A DNA stretch of 64,000 nt from an uncultured Tateyamaria sp. (GTDB lineage Bacteria; Pseudomonadota; Alphaproteobacteria; Rhodobacterales; Rhodobacteraceae). Shown piece after piece: positions 43,372 through 53,046 of the stretch. The translations under genes were made by a program, and so were the position numbers. The stretch covers positions 186,001-250,000 of the forward strand of contig CANMVD010000001.1 of NCBI GenBank assembly GCA_947501275.1, read 5' to 3'. Below the pieces are notes generated by a model. That model was not told the DNA's origin and did no database searches. It saw only the letters and a program-made list of their open reading frames with translations. The stretch's first letter is position 1, and every line of letters begins with the position of its first letter.

Positions 43372-44214
43372 ATGACCTATCAAACCCTGTTTACGATCCT
43401 GACACACGGGCCGGATGCCTTGCGTGGTCTTGAAGGTGCAATATCCATGGCCCGCGCGATGGATGCGCATCTGGATGTTCTGGTTGTCGGTGTTGAAACG
43501 GTTCCGGGCGGTTATGCCTACGCTGAACTGAACGCTGCCATTGTGCAGGCCAGTATGCAGGCCTGCATCGATCAGGCCGAAAAGCTGAAGGCCGACGCCC
43601 AGGCCCAGATCGACCGTGCCGGTTTGACCCGGGCTTGCGTCACCGCAACGGTCTGCCCGGCGGGTATGTTGATCTCGACAGTGCGCCGATTTGCGCGTTT
43701 CAGCGATCTGGCGGTTCAGCCCTCGCCTTACAGTGAAGCGGCAGGCGTGGATGAACCCCGCATTATCGAAACCGCTTTGTTTGAAGCCCACATTCCAGTT
43801 CTGGTGCTGCCGGACCAGCAAGACACATGGCACGCGCCGCGCCGCGTTGCGGTGGCGTGGAACGAGGGCGATGAAGCGCTGCGTGCGGTGCGCCATGCGC
43901 TGCCTCTGATCGCAGCGGCTGACACCACATATCTGTCGATCATTGACCCGCCGCAACATGGGCCGGATCGCAGTGATCCCGGTGGGCTACTGGCACAATT
44001 TCTGGCCCGGCACGGCGCGCGTTGCGAGGTGGACGTGATGGCCCGCAGCCTGCCACGTATCAGTGACCATCTGATCCGCGCTGTGACCGACCGCGACATC
44101 GACCTGTTGGTTATGGGGGCCTATGGGCGCGCGCGATGGTCCGAAGCCATGTTTGGCGGTGCCACGCGGGATATGCTGAACCAGACGCCAGTGCCTTTGC
44201 TCATGGCCCATTGA
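43372..44214 (+). CDS. Universal stress protein, two-domain
   Basis: A 280-residue tandem UspA protein. The second domain ends with the nucleotide-binding block DLLVMGAYGRARWSEAMFGG followed by MLNQTPVPLLM. The first domain (1-150) is degenerate in that loop. Two-domain Usps are common in Rhodobacterales next to cco genes. AAAGGAG lies before the ATG at 43372, so the longer frame from 43276 is not used. Sharing an FNR box with ccoN suggests induction at low oxygen. Confidence 0.88.
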   Translation: MTYQTLFTILTHGPDALRGLEGAISMARAMDAHLDVLVVGVETVPGGYAYAELNAAIVQASMQACIDQAEKLKADAQAQIDRAGLTRACVTATVCPAGMLISTVRRFARFSDLAVQPSPYSEAAGVDEPRIIETALFEAHIPVLVLPDQQDTWHAPRRVAVAWNEGDEALRAVRHALPLIAAADTTYLSIIDPPQHGPDRSDPGGLLAQFLARHGARCEVDVMARSLPRISDHLIRAVTDRDIDLLVMGAYGRARWSEAMFGGATRDMLNQTPVPLLMAH

Positions 44215-44229
44215 TGTTCGGAGGGTGGC

Positions 44230-44249
44230 CCTGAGGTCAGTCCCTCAGG
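44230..44249. terminator. Hairpin between convergent usp and fnrL
   Basis: CCTGAGG and CCTCAGG pair perfectly across a six-base loop, starting 16 bases after the stress gene's stop and reaching the last codons of fnrL. No T-run follows, so it would be a weak or rho-aided terminator. Confidence 0.4.
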
Positions 44250-44985
44250 ACAGCATTCCGCCATCGCTGTCATCGCCCGCTTCTTCCATGAGAAGATCCA
44301 GATCGGGAACCAGAACGCCGCGTTTGCCCTTGAGCGTGATGACACCATCGCGCTTGAGGGCTGACATTTGGCGGCTGACCGTCTCAAGCGTCAGGCCCAG
44401 ATAATCTGCCATCGCTTCGCGTGTCAGGGGCAGATCAAATTCGACACTGCGGGTATGGGCCGCCCCGACAAGGACATCACGACGGGCAAAGATCGACAGC
44501 AGGGATGCGATCTTTTCACGTGCCGTCTTGCGCCCCAGAACCAACATCCATTCCCGCGCCGCATCGAGTTCGTCCAAAGTCATTTCCAACAAACGCTCGG
44601 CCACATGAGGCGTAGTTGCCATCATCTGTTCAAACGGCACCTTGCGGAAACAACACATCACCAGATCGGTCACAGCCACCACATCATAGCTTGCCCCGCT
44701 CCGGCCCGGGCGGCCCACAAAGTCAGATGGCAAAAGCAAACCGACCATCTGGCGGCGACCATCTTCCATCGTTTGCGTCAACGTCGCAGCACCAGACACA
44801 ACGGACGCCACAAAGTCCATCTTGTCGCCTGCCCAGGCCACCGGTTGGCCCGCTTCGTATGTGCGGTAGAACTTGATTTCCTCAAGCCGCGTCAGCTCAT
44901 CCGGCTCGCAGCGCGCACAAACGGCGCGGTGACGGATCGGGCACGCACTGCAATCCTGCTTGGCCAAGTCAGGTGTCATCTGCAT
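44245..44985 (-). CDS. fnrL: FNR-type oxygen-sensing regulator FnrL
   Basis: A 246-residue CRP/FNR regulator. N-terminal cysteines at 12, 15, 23 and 26 (CSACPIRHRAVCARC) provide ligands for the oxygen-sensitive 4Fe-4S cluster. The cyclic-nucleotide-like barrel follows, and the HTH near 170-215 contains TREAMADYLGLTLETVSRQMS, with the E-xx-SR recognition pattern that reads TTGAT. The frame extends to 45111, but family members begin close to the first cysteine; 44985 or 44979 are the plausible starts. A matching box lies just upstream, so it may regulate itself. It should control ccoNOQP, ccoGHIS, hemN and the stress gene. Confidence 0.95.
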   Translation of the reverse strand: MQMTPDLAKQDCSACPIRHRAVCARCEPDELTRLEEIKFYRTYEAGQPVAWAGDKMDFVASVVSGAATLTQTMEDGRRQMVGLLLPSDFVGRPGRSGASYDVVAVTDLVMCCFRKVPFEQMMATTPHVAERLLEMTLDELDAAREWMLVLGRKTAREKIASLLSIFARRDVLVGAAHTRSVEFDLPLTREAMADYLGLTLETVSRQMSALKRDGVITLKGKRGVLVPDLDLLMEEAGDDSDGGMLS

Positions 44986-45000
44986 AACAAATCCATTCGT

Positions 45001-45014
45001 TTGATCTGCGTCAA
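45001..45014. promoter_or_regulatory. FnrL/FNR box between fnrL and hemN
   Basis: TTGATCTGCGTCAA differs at one base from the ccoN box. It is 15 bases from the fnrL start and about 36 bases ahead of the hemN start. So near to fnrL it would block transcription of fnrL if the promoter overlaps it, while hemN could be activated; this is inference from position. Confidence 0.85.
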
Positions 45015-45049
45015 AGCGCACTATTCCAGCACAGCCTAGCGTTGAGGGC

Positions 45050-46402
45050 ATGGAAACGAAAACCAAATTCGAACGCTTGGGGCTATTTGACGCGAAAGTG
45101 CCGCGATACACGAGCTACCCGACAGCGCCCCATTTCAACGCCCATGTCGGGCCCAACACCATGCAGCGTTGGATCAGCGAGGTGCCACAGGGCGCAGAAA
45201 TCTCGCTCTACATTCATATCCCGTTTTGTCGCCGCCTGTGCTGGTTCTGCGCCTGCCGAACCCAAGGCACGACATCGCAAGCCCGCGTGTCAGCATACCT
45301 CGATACACTGCTGGCAGAGGTCGACATGCTGGGTGCGGCCTTGCCAGCCGGCGTGCGCCTGAAACGGCTGCATTGGGGTGGGGGCACACCGACCTTGCTG
45401 GATCCTGAGATGACCGCGCGACTGGCGGCACGCATTGCGCAGGTTGCCCCATTTGCCGAAGCCGCCGAATTTTCCGTCGAGATAGATCCGAACGAATTGG
45501 ATCAGGCACGTGTCGAAGCATTGGCCAGCGCAGGCATGACGCGTGCCTCCATTGGCATTCAGGATTTTGACCCTCACATTCAGTCGGTCATTGGGCGTGA
45601 ACAAAGCTTTGTGGTCACGGCCAATGCCGTCCGATTGCTGCGCGATGTCGGGGTTCACAGCCTGAACGCTGACATCCTGTTCGGCTTACCGTTCCAAACG
45701 CCGGAGCGGATTTCGGCAAGCGTGAACAAGTTGCTGTCTCTTTCACCGGATCGCGTTGCCCTATACGGGTATGCACATGTTCCTTGGATGGCACGGCGAC
45801 AAACTCTCATTCCTTCGGATGCCCTGCCGACCCCGCAAGAGCGATTGCGCCTGTTCGATGTTGCCCGCCAATTGTTTGTCTGGGACGGTTTTCGCGAGAT
45901 TGGGATTGATCACTTTGCCATTCCTTCTGACGGCCTGGCCGTGGCAAAAACCAGTGGCCAGTTGAAACGGAATTTCCAAGGGTACACGGATGATCAAAGC
46001 GATGTGCTGATCGGATTGGGCGCATCATCCATCTCGCGGTTCCCGCAAGGCTATGCGCAAAACAATGCGGCCACCTCACGCTATACAGGCGCGATTCAAT
46101 CTGGCACTTGGGCAACAGCGCGCGGGCATGTCTTTGACGACATGGATCGCGTTCTTGGTCGCATCATCGAAGCGTTGATGTGCGATTTCGAAGTGGAACT
46201 GTCAGAGATAGAGGCGCCTGCACCCTTGCGCGCCGCAGCACGAGAGCTGTTGCACAGTGCGTCCGACACATTTGGTGACGCAGTGATCGTGAAACCGGAT
46301 CGTTTGCGCATTCCAAAGGAGTCGCAAGCCCTGACACGCATGATCGTGCGCCATTTTGATGCCTATGCCGTCGAGGCGGGGCGCCATGCCTCAGCGATTT
46401 AG
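45050..46402 (+). CDS. hemN: Oxygen-independent coproporphyrinogen III oxidase
   Basis: A 450-residue radical SAM enzyme for anaerobic haem synthesis. The cluster motif is C60-RRL-C64-WF-C67 (HIPFCRRLCWFCACR), and GGGTPTLLDPEM is the SAM-binding glycine motif. The N-terminal RYTSYPTAPHF is the hallmark of true HemN as opposed to HemW. The gene lies behind an FNR box and is divergent from fnrL. Its stop codon overlaps that of yejF. Confidence 0.95.
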   Translation: METKTKFERLGLFDAKVPRYTSYPTAPHFNAHVGPNTMQRWISEVPQGAEISLYIHIPFCRRLCWFCACRTQGTTSQARVSAYLDTLLAEVDMLGAALPAGVRLKRLHWGGGTPTLLDPEMTARLAARIAQVAPFAEAAEFSVEIDPNELDQARVEALASAGMTRASIGIQDFDPHIQSVIGREQSFVVTANAVRLLRDVGVHSLNADILFGLPFQTPERISASVNKLLSLSPDRVALYGYAHVPWMARRQTLIPSDALPTPQERLRLFDVARQLFVWDGFREIGIDHFAIPSDGLAVAKTSGQLKRNFQGYTDDQSDVLIGLGASSISRFPQGYAQNNAATSRYTGAIQSGTWATARGHVFDDMDRVLGRIIEALMCDFEVELSEIEAPAPLRAAARELLHSASDTFGDAVIVKPDRLRIPKESQALTRMIVRHFDAYAVEAGRHASAI

Positions 46403-47979
46403 TGCGTGGCTTGCAACAACAGGCGGGTGTACTCGGTTTGAGGGCGCTCAAACAGGTCTTCTGATGCGCCCTGCTCCACCACATCACCCTGTTTCATCAC
46501 CAGCACTTTGTGGCTCATAGCCCGCACGACCTTAAGGTCGTGGCTGATGAACAGGAACGCCAGACCGTACTTTTCCTGCAAGCCTCGCAACAAGTCGACG
46601 ATCTGCACCTGAACGGTCATATCAAGTGCTGAGGTCGGCTCGTCCAGCACCACCAGTTTGGGCTTTAGCACCATAGCGCGCGCGATGGCGATACGCTGGC
46701 GCTGTCCGCCAGAGAATTCATGCGGATAACGGTCCATCGTGGCGGGGTCCAAACCGACTTCGGCCATGACCTCGGCCACAACGGCGCGGGCGGATCGCCC
46801 GTCTTCGATTCCGTGCACGCCAAGGCCTTCGGCAATGATCTGCATCGCCGTCATCCGCGGGCTGAGCGAGCCAAACGGATCCTGAAACACAATTTGCATG
46901 TCCTTGCGCAGGCGGCGCAATTCGCGGACAGACCAGCCGCGAATGTCCTGCCCCATGTATACGATGCGCCCCTCAGAAGCGATCAGGCGCATGATGGCCA
47001 AGGCCAGCGTGGTTTTCCCCGAACCGGACTCTCCGACAATGCCGACGGTTTCGCCCGCGCGCACCTGCAAGGTGGCGTCATTGACAGCCTTTACATGACC
47101 CACCGTGCGGCGCAGCAGCCCGGCGTGGATCGGGAACCAGATCTTGAGGTTCTCCGTCTCGGCCACCACTTCAGCCTCGGCAGGCACGGGGGCGGGTTGC
47201 CCGGACGGTTCCGCGCTCAGCAGTTTCTGCGTGTAGGGATGCTTGGGGGCGTCGAAGATCTCAGCCGTGGGACCGGTTTCAACAATCTCACCGTGTTGCA
47301 TCACACAAACGCGGTCTGCAATGCGGCGCACAATGCCAAGATCGTGGGTAATAAAGAGCAGACCCATCCCTTCGCTGGCTTTGAGATCGGCCAACAGATC
47401 GAGGATCTGCGCCTGAATGGTCACGTCCAATGCCGTTGTGGGTTCATCTGCGATCAGAACATCGGGTTTGTTGGCCAATGCCATGGCAATCATCACGCGC
47501 TGACGTTGCCCGCCGGACAACTGGTGCGGATAGGCATTCAGGCGGGTTTCCGCATCGCGGATGCCGACCTTGTCCATCAGTTCCAGAATGCGGCCACGCG
47601 CCTCGTCCCCCACAATCCCCTGGTGCAACGCAAGGCTTTCGCCAAGTTGCTTCTGGATCGTGTGCAGCGGGTTAAGCGACGTCATCGGTTCCTGAAAAAT
47701 AAACGAGATGTCGTTGCCGCGCACCTTGCGCAACAGCCGCTCGTCCGCGCCGATCATCTGTTGCCCGTCATAGGTGACCGACCCGGACACCTCGGCACTG
47801 TCGCCCAGCAACGAAACGGTAGACAGGGCCGACACGGATTTGCCGGAACCGGATTCGCCCACCAGAGCAACGGTTTCACCGCGCCCAACGGAAAACGAGA
47901 CACCTTTGACCGCTTCGGTCAGATTGCCATCCTGCCGGAACGAAACGCGCAGGTCTTTTACGTCCAGAAGTGCACTCAA
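46399..47979 (-). CDS. yejF: Peptide ABC transporter dual ATPase YejF
   Basis: A 526-residue protein with two ABC ATPase domains. Walker A motifs are GESGSGKS (41-48) and GESGSGKT (316-323), each with an LSGGQ/FSGGQ signature and Walker B (DEPTTALD, DEPTSALD). It powers the YejABEF importer, which takes up oligopeptides and, in enterobacteria, microcin C. The start appears to be TTG at 47979, overlapping the yejE stop as TTGA; no better start is near. Confidence 0.92.
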   Translation of the reverse strand: MSALLDVKDLRVSFRQDGNLTEAVKGVSFSVGRGETVALVGESGSGKSVSALSTVSLLGDSAEVSGSVTYDGQQMIGADERLLRKVRGNDISFIFQEPMTSLNPLHTIQKQLGESLALHQGIVGDEARGRILELMDKVGIRDAETRLNAYPHQLSGGQRQRVMIAMALANKPDVLIADEPTTALDVTIQAQILDLLADLKASEGMGLLFITHDLGIVRRIADRVCVMQHGEIVETGPTAEIFDAPKHPYTQKLLSAEPSGQPAPVPAEAEVVAETENLKIWFPIHAGLLRRTVGHVKAVNDATLQVRAGETVGIVGESGSGKTTLALAIMRLIASEGRIVYMGQDIRGWSVRELRRLRKDMQIVFQDPFGSLSPRMTAMQIIAEGLGVHGIEDGRSARAVVAEVMAEVGLDPATMDRYPHEFSGGQRQRIAIARAMVLKPKLVVLDEPTSALDMTVQVQIVDLLRGLQEKYGLAFLFISHDLKVVRAMSHKVLVMKQGDVVEQGASEDLFERPQTEYTRLLLQATH

Positions 47980-49136
47980 GAGAACGTCTTTCTCGGGTCA
48001 AAGGCATCGCGGATGCCCTCGAAGATAAAGATCAACAGGCTCAGCATCACAGCAAACACCGCAAAGGCAGTGAACGCGAGCCATGGCGCCTGCAGGTTCT
48101 GTTTGGCCTGCAACGTCAGCTCACCCAAGGACGGGGCGGACGAGGGCAAGCCAAACCCAAGGAAATCAAGCACGGCAAGCGATGAGATCGTGCCCGTGAT
48201 GATGAACGGGAGCATCGTAAGTGTGGCGACCATCGCATTGGGCAGCATGTGGCGGAACATGATGGTGATGTTGCCAACCCCCAAAGCACGCGCGGCCCGC
48301 ACATATTCAAGGTTGCGCGCGCGCAGGAACTCGGCCCTGACCACCCCCACAAGACTGACCCAACCAAACAGCACCAGCAGGAAGACCAGCAACCAGAAAC
48401 TGCGCCCCAGAATGGCGAACATGATGATGATGACATAGAGGCTGGGGGTCGATGCCCAAATCTCGATGATGCGTTGGAAAATCAGGTCAGTCCGTCCACC
48501 GAAATAGCCCTGCACCGCACCTGCAATGATGCCGATCACAGCGGATGCACCGGTCACGATCAGCGTAAACAGGACGGACAGGCGGAAGCCATGGACGACG
48601 CGGGCCAGCACGTCACGTTTTGTCCCGTCCGTGCCCAACAGGTTTTCCTCGTTCGGCGCCAGGGGGGCTGCGCCGGGGCGATCGACGGCGGTGTCATAGC
48701 TGTATGGAATCAACGGCCAGATCGCCCAGCCCCGGTTAATCTGCTCGCCATCTATGTCGCCATCCTGGCTGTCTTCGATCACGCCTTCGGGGTCGTCAAA
48801 ACAAATATCCATCCCGCCTGAGGCAATCAGGCAGCGCACCTCGGGGTCGCGATAGGAGGCTTCCGTCTGAAAATCGCCGCCGAATTCCGTCTCTGCGTAA
48901 AAGTTCCAGATCGGCGTGTAGAACTCACCCTGATAGCGCACGAGGATCGGCTTGTCGTAGGCAACAAACTCCGCGCACAGGCTGATCCCGAACAGGATCG
49001 CAAAAATCCACAGCGACCAGTACGCACGCCTGTTCTTTTTGAAATTGCTCCAGCGCCGCTTGTTCAGCGGTGACAGCGTGAACAAACCCGTCTTTGGCTC
49101 GGGAACGGCAATGTTGGGCGCGTCAGTCACAGCCAT
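47976..49136 (-). CDS. yejE: Peptide ABC transporter permease YejE
   Basis: A 386-residue inner-membrane permease of the DppC/OppC class. One helix follows the RRWSNFKKNRRAYWSLW cytoplasmic start. A long periplasmic segment (about 60-160) then precedes the five-helix core with the EAA-like loop REFLRARNLEYVRAARALG-type sequence. The ATG at 49136 overlaps the yejB stop; a GTG one codon earlier is possible. Confidence 0.92.
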   Translation of the reverse strand: MAVTDAPNIAVPEPKTGLFTLSPLNKRRWSNFKKNRRAYWSLWIFAILFGISLCAEFVAYDKPILVRYQGEFYTPIWNFYAETEFGGDFQTEASYRDPEVRCLIASGGMDICFDDPEGVIEDSQDGDIDGEQINRGWAIWPLIPYSYDTAVDRPGAAPLAPNEENLLGTDGTKRDVLARVVHGFRLSVLFTLIVTGASAVIGIIAGAVQGYFGGRTDLIFQRIIEIWASTPSLYVIIIMFAILGRSFWLLVFLLVLFGWVSLVGVVRAEFLRARNLEYVRAARALGVGNITIMFRHMLPNAMVATLTMLPFIITGTISSLAVLDFLGFGLPSSAPSLGELTLQAKQNLQAPWLAFTAFAVFAVMLSLLIFIFEGIRDAFDPRKTFS

Positions 49137-50242
49137 CACCCTTCCCTCCGCTCAAAGTCGATGCGGGGGTCGACCAACACATACATCAGGTCCGATAGGA
49201 TCCCCACCAGCAACCCCATCAGGCCAAAGATATAGAGCGTGCCAAACACGATGGGGTAGTCGCGCGCTACGGCTGCTTCAAATCCCAAACGCCCCAACCC
49301 ATCGAGCGAAAAGATCGTTTCGATGATCAGCGACCCGCCAAAGAAAACGCCGATGAAAACAGCCGGGAAACCTGCAATCACAATCAGCATCGCATTGCGG
49401 AACACGTGACCATAAAGGACACGGGATTCCGACAGCCCCTTGGCACGGGCCGTCATCACATAGAGCTTCTTGATCTCGTCCAGAAAGCTGTTCTTGGTCA
49501 ACAACGTCAGTGTCGCAAAGGCCCCGATGGTGCCTGCAAGGACTGGTAGCGTGATATGCCAGAAGTAATCGAGCACTTTACCCACCGCACTCAGATCATC
49601 GAAATTGTCCGACGTCAGTCCACGCAGCGGGAAGATCTGGTAATAACTGCCCCCTGCAAACAGTACGAGAAGGATAATGGCAAAGAGAAAGCCGGGGATC
49701 GCATATGCCGCGATGATGGCACCCGATGTCCACGTATCAAAAGGCGTACCGTCGCGCACCGCCTTGCGGATGCCCAGTGGAATCGACACCAGATAGGCGA
49801 TGATCGTGGACCACAGGCCTAAGGTGATCGAGACGGGCAATTTCTCGATTACCAAGTCTATGACGCTGATAGATCGAAAGTAACTTTCGCCAAAATCAAA
49901 CCGGGCATAATTCCACACCATATTCAGAAAGCGCTGCACCGGGGGCTTGTCGAACCCGAATTCCCTTTCCAACTCTGCGATGAATTCGGGCGGCAGCCCG
50001 CGCGCACCTACATAAGTGCTGTCTGATGCGGTGTTCAACTCTTCGCTGCCAAGCTCCTGAACGCCTGCGTCATTGTTTGTGCCTGCAAAGCCGCCAAATA
50101 CGTCCCCGCCCCCTTGCGCGCGCGCAATGGCCTGTTCGACCGGGCCACCGGGGACAAACTGTGTCAGCGTGAAATTGACCAGCAAAATGCCCAGCAGCGT
50201 TGGAATGACCAGCAGCAACCGGCGAAGGATATAGGGGGCCAT
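49136..50242 (-). CDS. yejB: Peptide ABC transporter permease YejB
   Basis: A 368-residue permease of the DppB/OppB class. The N-terminal [20 protein letters not shown] is typical, a periplasmic insert spans about 40-140, and the core ends with the [21 protein letters not shown] block that marks this family. It pairs with YejE. It begins six bases after yejA, so the four genes form one operon in the order A-B-E-F. Confidence 0.93.
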   Translation of the reverse strand: MAPYILRRLLLVIPTLLGILLVNFTLTQFVPGGPVEQAIARAQGGGDVFGGFAGTNNDAGVQELGSEELNTASDSTYVGARGLPPEFIAELEREFGFDKPPVQRFLNMVWNYARFDFGESYFRSISVIDLVIEKLPVSITLGLWSTIIAYLVSIPLGIRKAVRDGTPFDTWTSGAIIAAYAIPGFLFAIILLVLFAGGSYYQIFPLRGLTSDNFDDLSAVGKVLDYFWHITLPVLAGTIGAFATLTLLTKNSFLDEIKKLYVMTARAKGLSESRVLYGHVFRNAMLIVIAGFPAVFIGVFFGGSLIIETIFSLDGLGRLGFEAAVARDYPIVFGTLYIFGLMGLLVGILSDLMYVLVDPRIDFERREG

Positions 50243-50248
50243 GAAGGG

Positions 50249-52198
50249 TTACCTTAGCGCGCCAGAGGCTTTCAGAGCCTCAGCCTTGTCCGCGTTGTAC
50301 CACCAGAAGTCCAATTGCCCCAAGGCGAACGGCGGTATGACATCGGGATGTTCAAACATATCATAGTAGGCCACCCAGTGGTTGGGCTTGTACCACAGCG
50401 GAATCATGATGAATTCGTAGCGCAAAACCCGATCCAGCGCGGTGATCGAGGCATTTTCCTCTTCGCGTGTTTCGGCGTTCAGAGACGCTTCTATGATGGC
50501 ATCGACCAAAGGACTGGCAAGACCCGCGGGATTGAACAACGAGAACTCTGCAGCCTCGGAACCATAACGCTGCATCAGCCCTGTGCCTGTGCCCAGAAGG
50601 GCTGCATAGGAGTCGAAAACCAGATCATAGTCGCGATCGCGTTCGCGGGAAGTATATTGCGAGGGGTCGACCTTTTCCAACTTGATCGAAATGCCCAGCT
50701 TGCCGACATTCGAGACAAAGTTCTCCATCGCGCCGGACAGAGTGTCGGCGGATGACGAGTTGAACAGGAAGTTGATTTCCAACACTTCGCCATCTGCGTT
50801 GCGTCGGGTACCGTCGTCTCCGACAGCCCATCCCGCTTCGTCCAGCAACGCCATGGCACGGCGCGCATTGCGGCGGTCAAACAGGCGCGCGCCATTTGAC
50901 GTGTGCGCGACGCGGGCCTCTTCTGTGAACAGAGCGTCGGGAACCAGATCACCAAGGCTCTCCAGGAACGCTTTTTCTGCGCCCTCAGGTACGCCTCTGG
51001 CCATCAATGGCGTGTCTTGCGAATAGGAAAAACGCTGTTTGAACAGGTCATATTGCAGGGACGCATTCGTCCATTCAAAGTTATATGCAAGGGCAACGGC
51101 CTCACGAACCTTTTTGTCCGCAAACACGTCCGAGTTAAGATTGAAGACGATACCCGACGGGGTCGGTGGTGTCCCGTCGTTCAGCTCTTTTTTCAGGATC
51201 TGACCGTCCTGTACTTTGCTGACGTCATAGCGGGTCGCCCACTTCTTGGAGTCAGATTCGGTGCGGTAGGTGAATTCACCTGCAAGAAAGGCCTGGAATG
51301 CGGATTCGGCATCTCCGAAATACTCGATCCGGATATTGTCGAAGTTGTTGCGCCCGACATTGAAGGGCAGGTCATTGCCCCAATACTCGGGATTGCGCTT
51401 GTAGACGATGCGACGGTTCACATCGACGTCTTCGATCATGTAGGGCCCTGATCCCGGCGACACCTCAAGGCGGCTTTCATCAAGCCCTGCCCCGGTTTCT
51501 TCGTACCATTTCTTGGACCACGCGGGCACAAAGCCGACCTGATCAATCAGCGAGCGGCGGGAAATACCTTCGGTGAAGTAGAATTTGATGGTGTGATCAT
51601 CGATCACTTCGACTTTGGGGATGCGTTTGCGCACCGCGTCCGCATAGGATTTCAGCCCTTCGTCCAGCAACAGATTGTGTGAAAACGCGATGTCATGGGC
51701 CGTAACGGGTGATCCGTCCGAAAATTTTGCTTCGGGACGCATATAGAAGATGACCCAGTTCTTGCCCTCGTCATATTCCAGCCGCTCGGCCAGCAAACCG
51801 TAGTATTCAGCGTAGACATCTGCGGGCGCGCTGGCGTTGGTCCCCTCGCCCAGCAGGCTTTCATACATTACCGAGGACAAGGCTCCGGCGCGGCCCTTGC
51901 GCGTGTAGGGATGCATGCTGTCGAACGTGCCGACAACGCCCAGTGCGATTTCGCCACCTTTTGGCGCATCCGGGTTCACGTAGTCGAAATGCGTGTAGTC
52001 CTCGGGATAGCTCAGATCACCGTAAAAGGAGTATCCGTGGCTCGACACGATTTTTTCATGGCCATCCGCTCGCACAAGGCTCGCAGCAGCCAGTGTCACG
52101 ATAACCCCCATTGCACCCATTGCAGCCCAGATTGCCATTCGATTGCGCGCAGTGGCGACGCGCGCCTGAGCCTTTGTGCGGGTGCGTAGGTTCTGCAT
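50249..52198 (-). CDS. yejA: Peptide ABC transporter substrate-binding protein YejA
   Basis: A 649-residue periplasmic binding protein (SBP_bac_5 class). A long basic leader (KAQARVATARNRM) comes before the signal helix, about residues 22-43. The mature protein has the family blocks YGDLSYPEDYTHFDYVNPDA and VFNLNSDVFADKKVREAVA. I chose ATG 52198, with AAAGGAC ahead, over 52219. It captures peptides for import through YejBE. Confidence 0.92.
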   Translation of the reverse strand: MQNLRTRTKAQARVATARNRMAIWAAMGAMGVIVTLAAASLVRADGHEKIVSSHGYSFYGDLSYPEDYTHFDYVNPDAPKGGEIALGVVGTFDSMHPYTRKGRAGALSSVMYESLLGEGTNASAPADVYAEYYGLLAERLEYDEGKNWVIFYMRPEAKFSDGSPVTAHDIAFSHNLLLDEGLKSYADAVRKRIPKVEVIDDHTIKFYFTEGISRRSLIDQVGFVPAWSKKWYEETGAGLDESRLEVSPGSGPYMIEDVDVNRRIVYKRNPEYWGNDLPFNVGRNNFDNIRIEYFGDAESAFQAFLAGEFTYRTESDSKKWATRYDVSKVQDGQILKKELNDGTPPTPSGIVFNLNSDVFADKKVREAVALAYNFEWTNASLQYDLFKQRFSYSQDTPLMARGVPEGAEKAFLESLGDLVPDALFTEEARVAHTSNGARLFDRRNARRAMALLDEAGWAVGDDGTRRNADGEVLEINFLFNSSSADTLSGAMENFVSNVGKLGISIKLEKVDPSQYTSRERDRDYDLVFDSYAALLGTGTGLMQRYGSEAAEFSLFNPAGLASPLVDAIIEASLNAETREEENASITALDRVLRYEFIMIPLWYKPNHWVAYYDMFEHPDVIPPFALGQLDFWWYNADKAEALKASGALR

Positions 52199-52343
52199 CT
52201 GGATGTCCTTTTCAATCACGTCTGGGCAACTCTGAAGTGTATTTCGACAGAAGGTAAGCTAAAATTGCAGCGCGCCAATATGCAATGACGCATTCTGTGT
52301 TTTCGCTCGCTCATGTGTGAGGGCTCTGTAACATCTGAACATG

Positions 52344-52378
52344 AAAAAGGCCGCGCATACGCAGATGCACGGCCTTTT
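52344..52378 (-). terminator. Rho-independent terminator after cytochrome c gene
   Basis: AAAAAGGCCGCGCAT pairs with ATGCACGGCCTTTT around a short loop, with one mismatch in a stem of about thirteen pairs. It lies 23 bases past the stop of the cytochrome gene in its reading direction, ends in a T-run, and precedes yejA. Confidence 0.85.
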
Positions 52379-52400
52379 GGGTCAAACGGACTGACGCGCC

Positions 52401-52907
52401 TTAGTCGTCAATGCTGTCGAGGTAGGCAATCAGGTTTGCCCGGTCTTCAATTTTCTTCAGGCCATTATAGCTCATTGAAGTGCCTGACGCGTAGTTGCGT
52501 GGGCTTTCGAGGAAACCGTTGAGGTTTTCAGGCGTCCACACATCAGCGGCGTCGTTCAGCGCGCCCGAATAGGCGGCGTAGTCAGCCACGCCGCCAACGT
52601 CACGGCCGACAACACCATAAAGGTGGGGGCCCGTGCCGTTCGCGCCGTCTTCCAGCTTGTGGCAGGCGCTGCACTGGCGGAACACTTTGGCGCCGGCGGC
52701 TGCGTCGGCTGTGGCGAAGACGTCAGCAAAAGCCACTTCGACTTCTTCTTCGGCTGATTCATCGACACCGGTGTCGATCACATAAGCTTGCTCGCCGTGT
52801 CCATCGACGTGGTACAGCTCTTCAGCGGCCCATTTGCCCAACAAAAGCACAAGCCATGCCCCAAACAAACTGGCGCACACTTTGGTGAAGGTCATCGTGT
52901 CAAACAT
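52401..52907 (-). CDS. cycM: Membrane-anchored cytochrome c (CycM / c552 type)
   Basis: A 168-residue cytochrome with an uncleaved N-terminal helix (LFGAWLVLLLGKWA, residues 14-27), an acidic linker (about 35-65) and a class I haem domain with C79-SA-C82-H83. The methionine ligand is in GTSMSYNGL. The layout fits CycM-type carriers that link the bc1 complex to aa3 oxidase in alphaproteobacteria. A strong terminator follows. Confidence 0.9.
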   Translation of the reverse strand: MFDTMTFTKVCASLFGAWLVLLLGKWAAEELYHVDGHGEQAYVIDTGVDESAEEEVEVAFADVFATADAAAGAKVFRQCSACHKLEDGANGTGPHLYGVVGRDVGGVADYAAYSGALNDAADVWTPENLNGFLESPRNYASGTSMSYNGLKKIEDRANLIAYLDSIDD

Positions 52908-53046
52908 GTGGCTTCCGATTCCATGAATTTTGCGTCCCGGTTCGGCGGGTATCTATTCCTTCCCCTTGCAACAGGCAAGGTGTAGTAACCGCGACCAAAC
53001 GCCCTGCCCGTGTGGAACGTTCGGGGCTAGAGGCAAAGGGTAAAAC

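Noticed and set aside
46399-46402. Overlapping stop codons of convergent genes (hemN/yejF, and the CTAG at 63479-63482)
   Set aside because: Common in compact genomes and without clear meaning on its own.
46720-48438. 572-codon open frame opposite yejF and yejE
   Set aside because: It lies over two intact ABC transporter genes and has no family resemblance.
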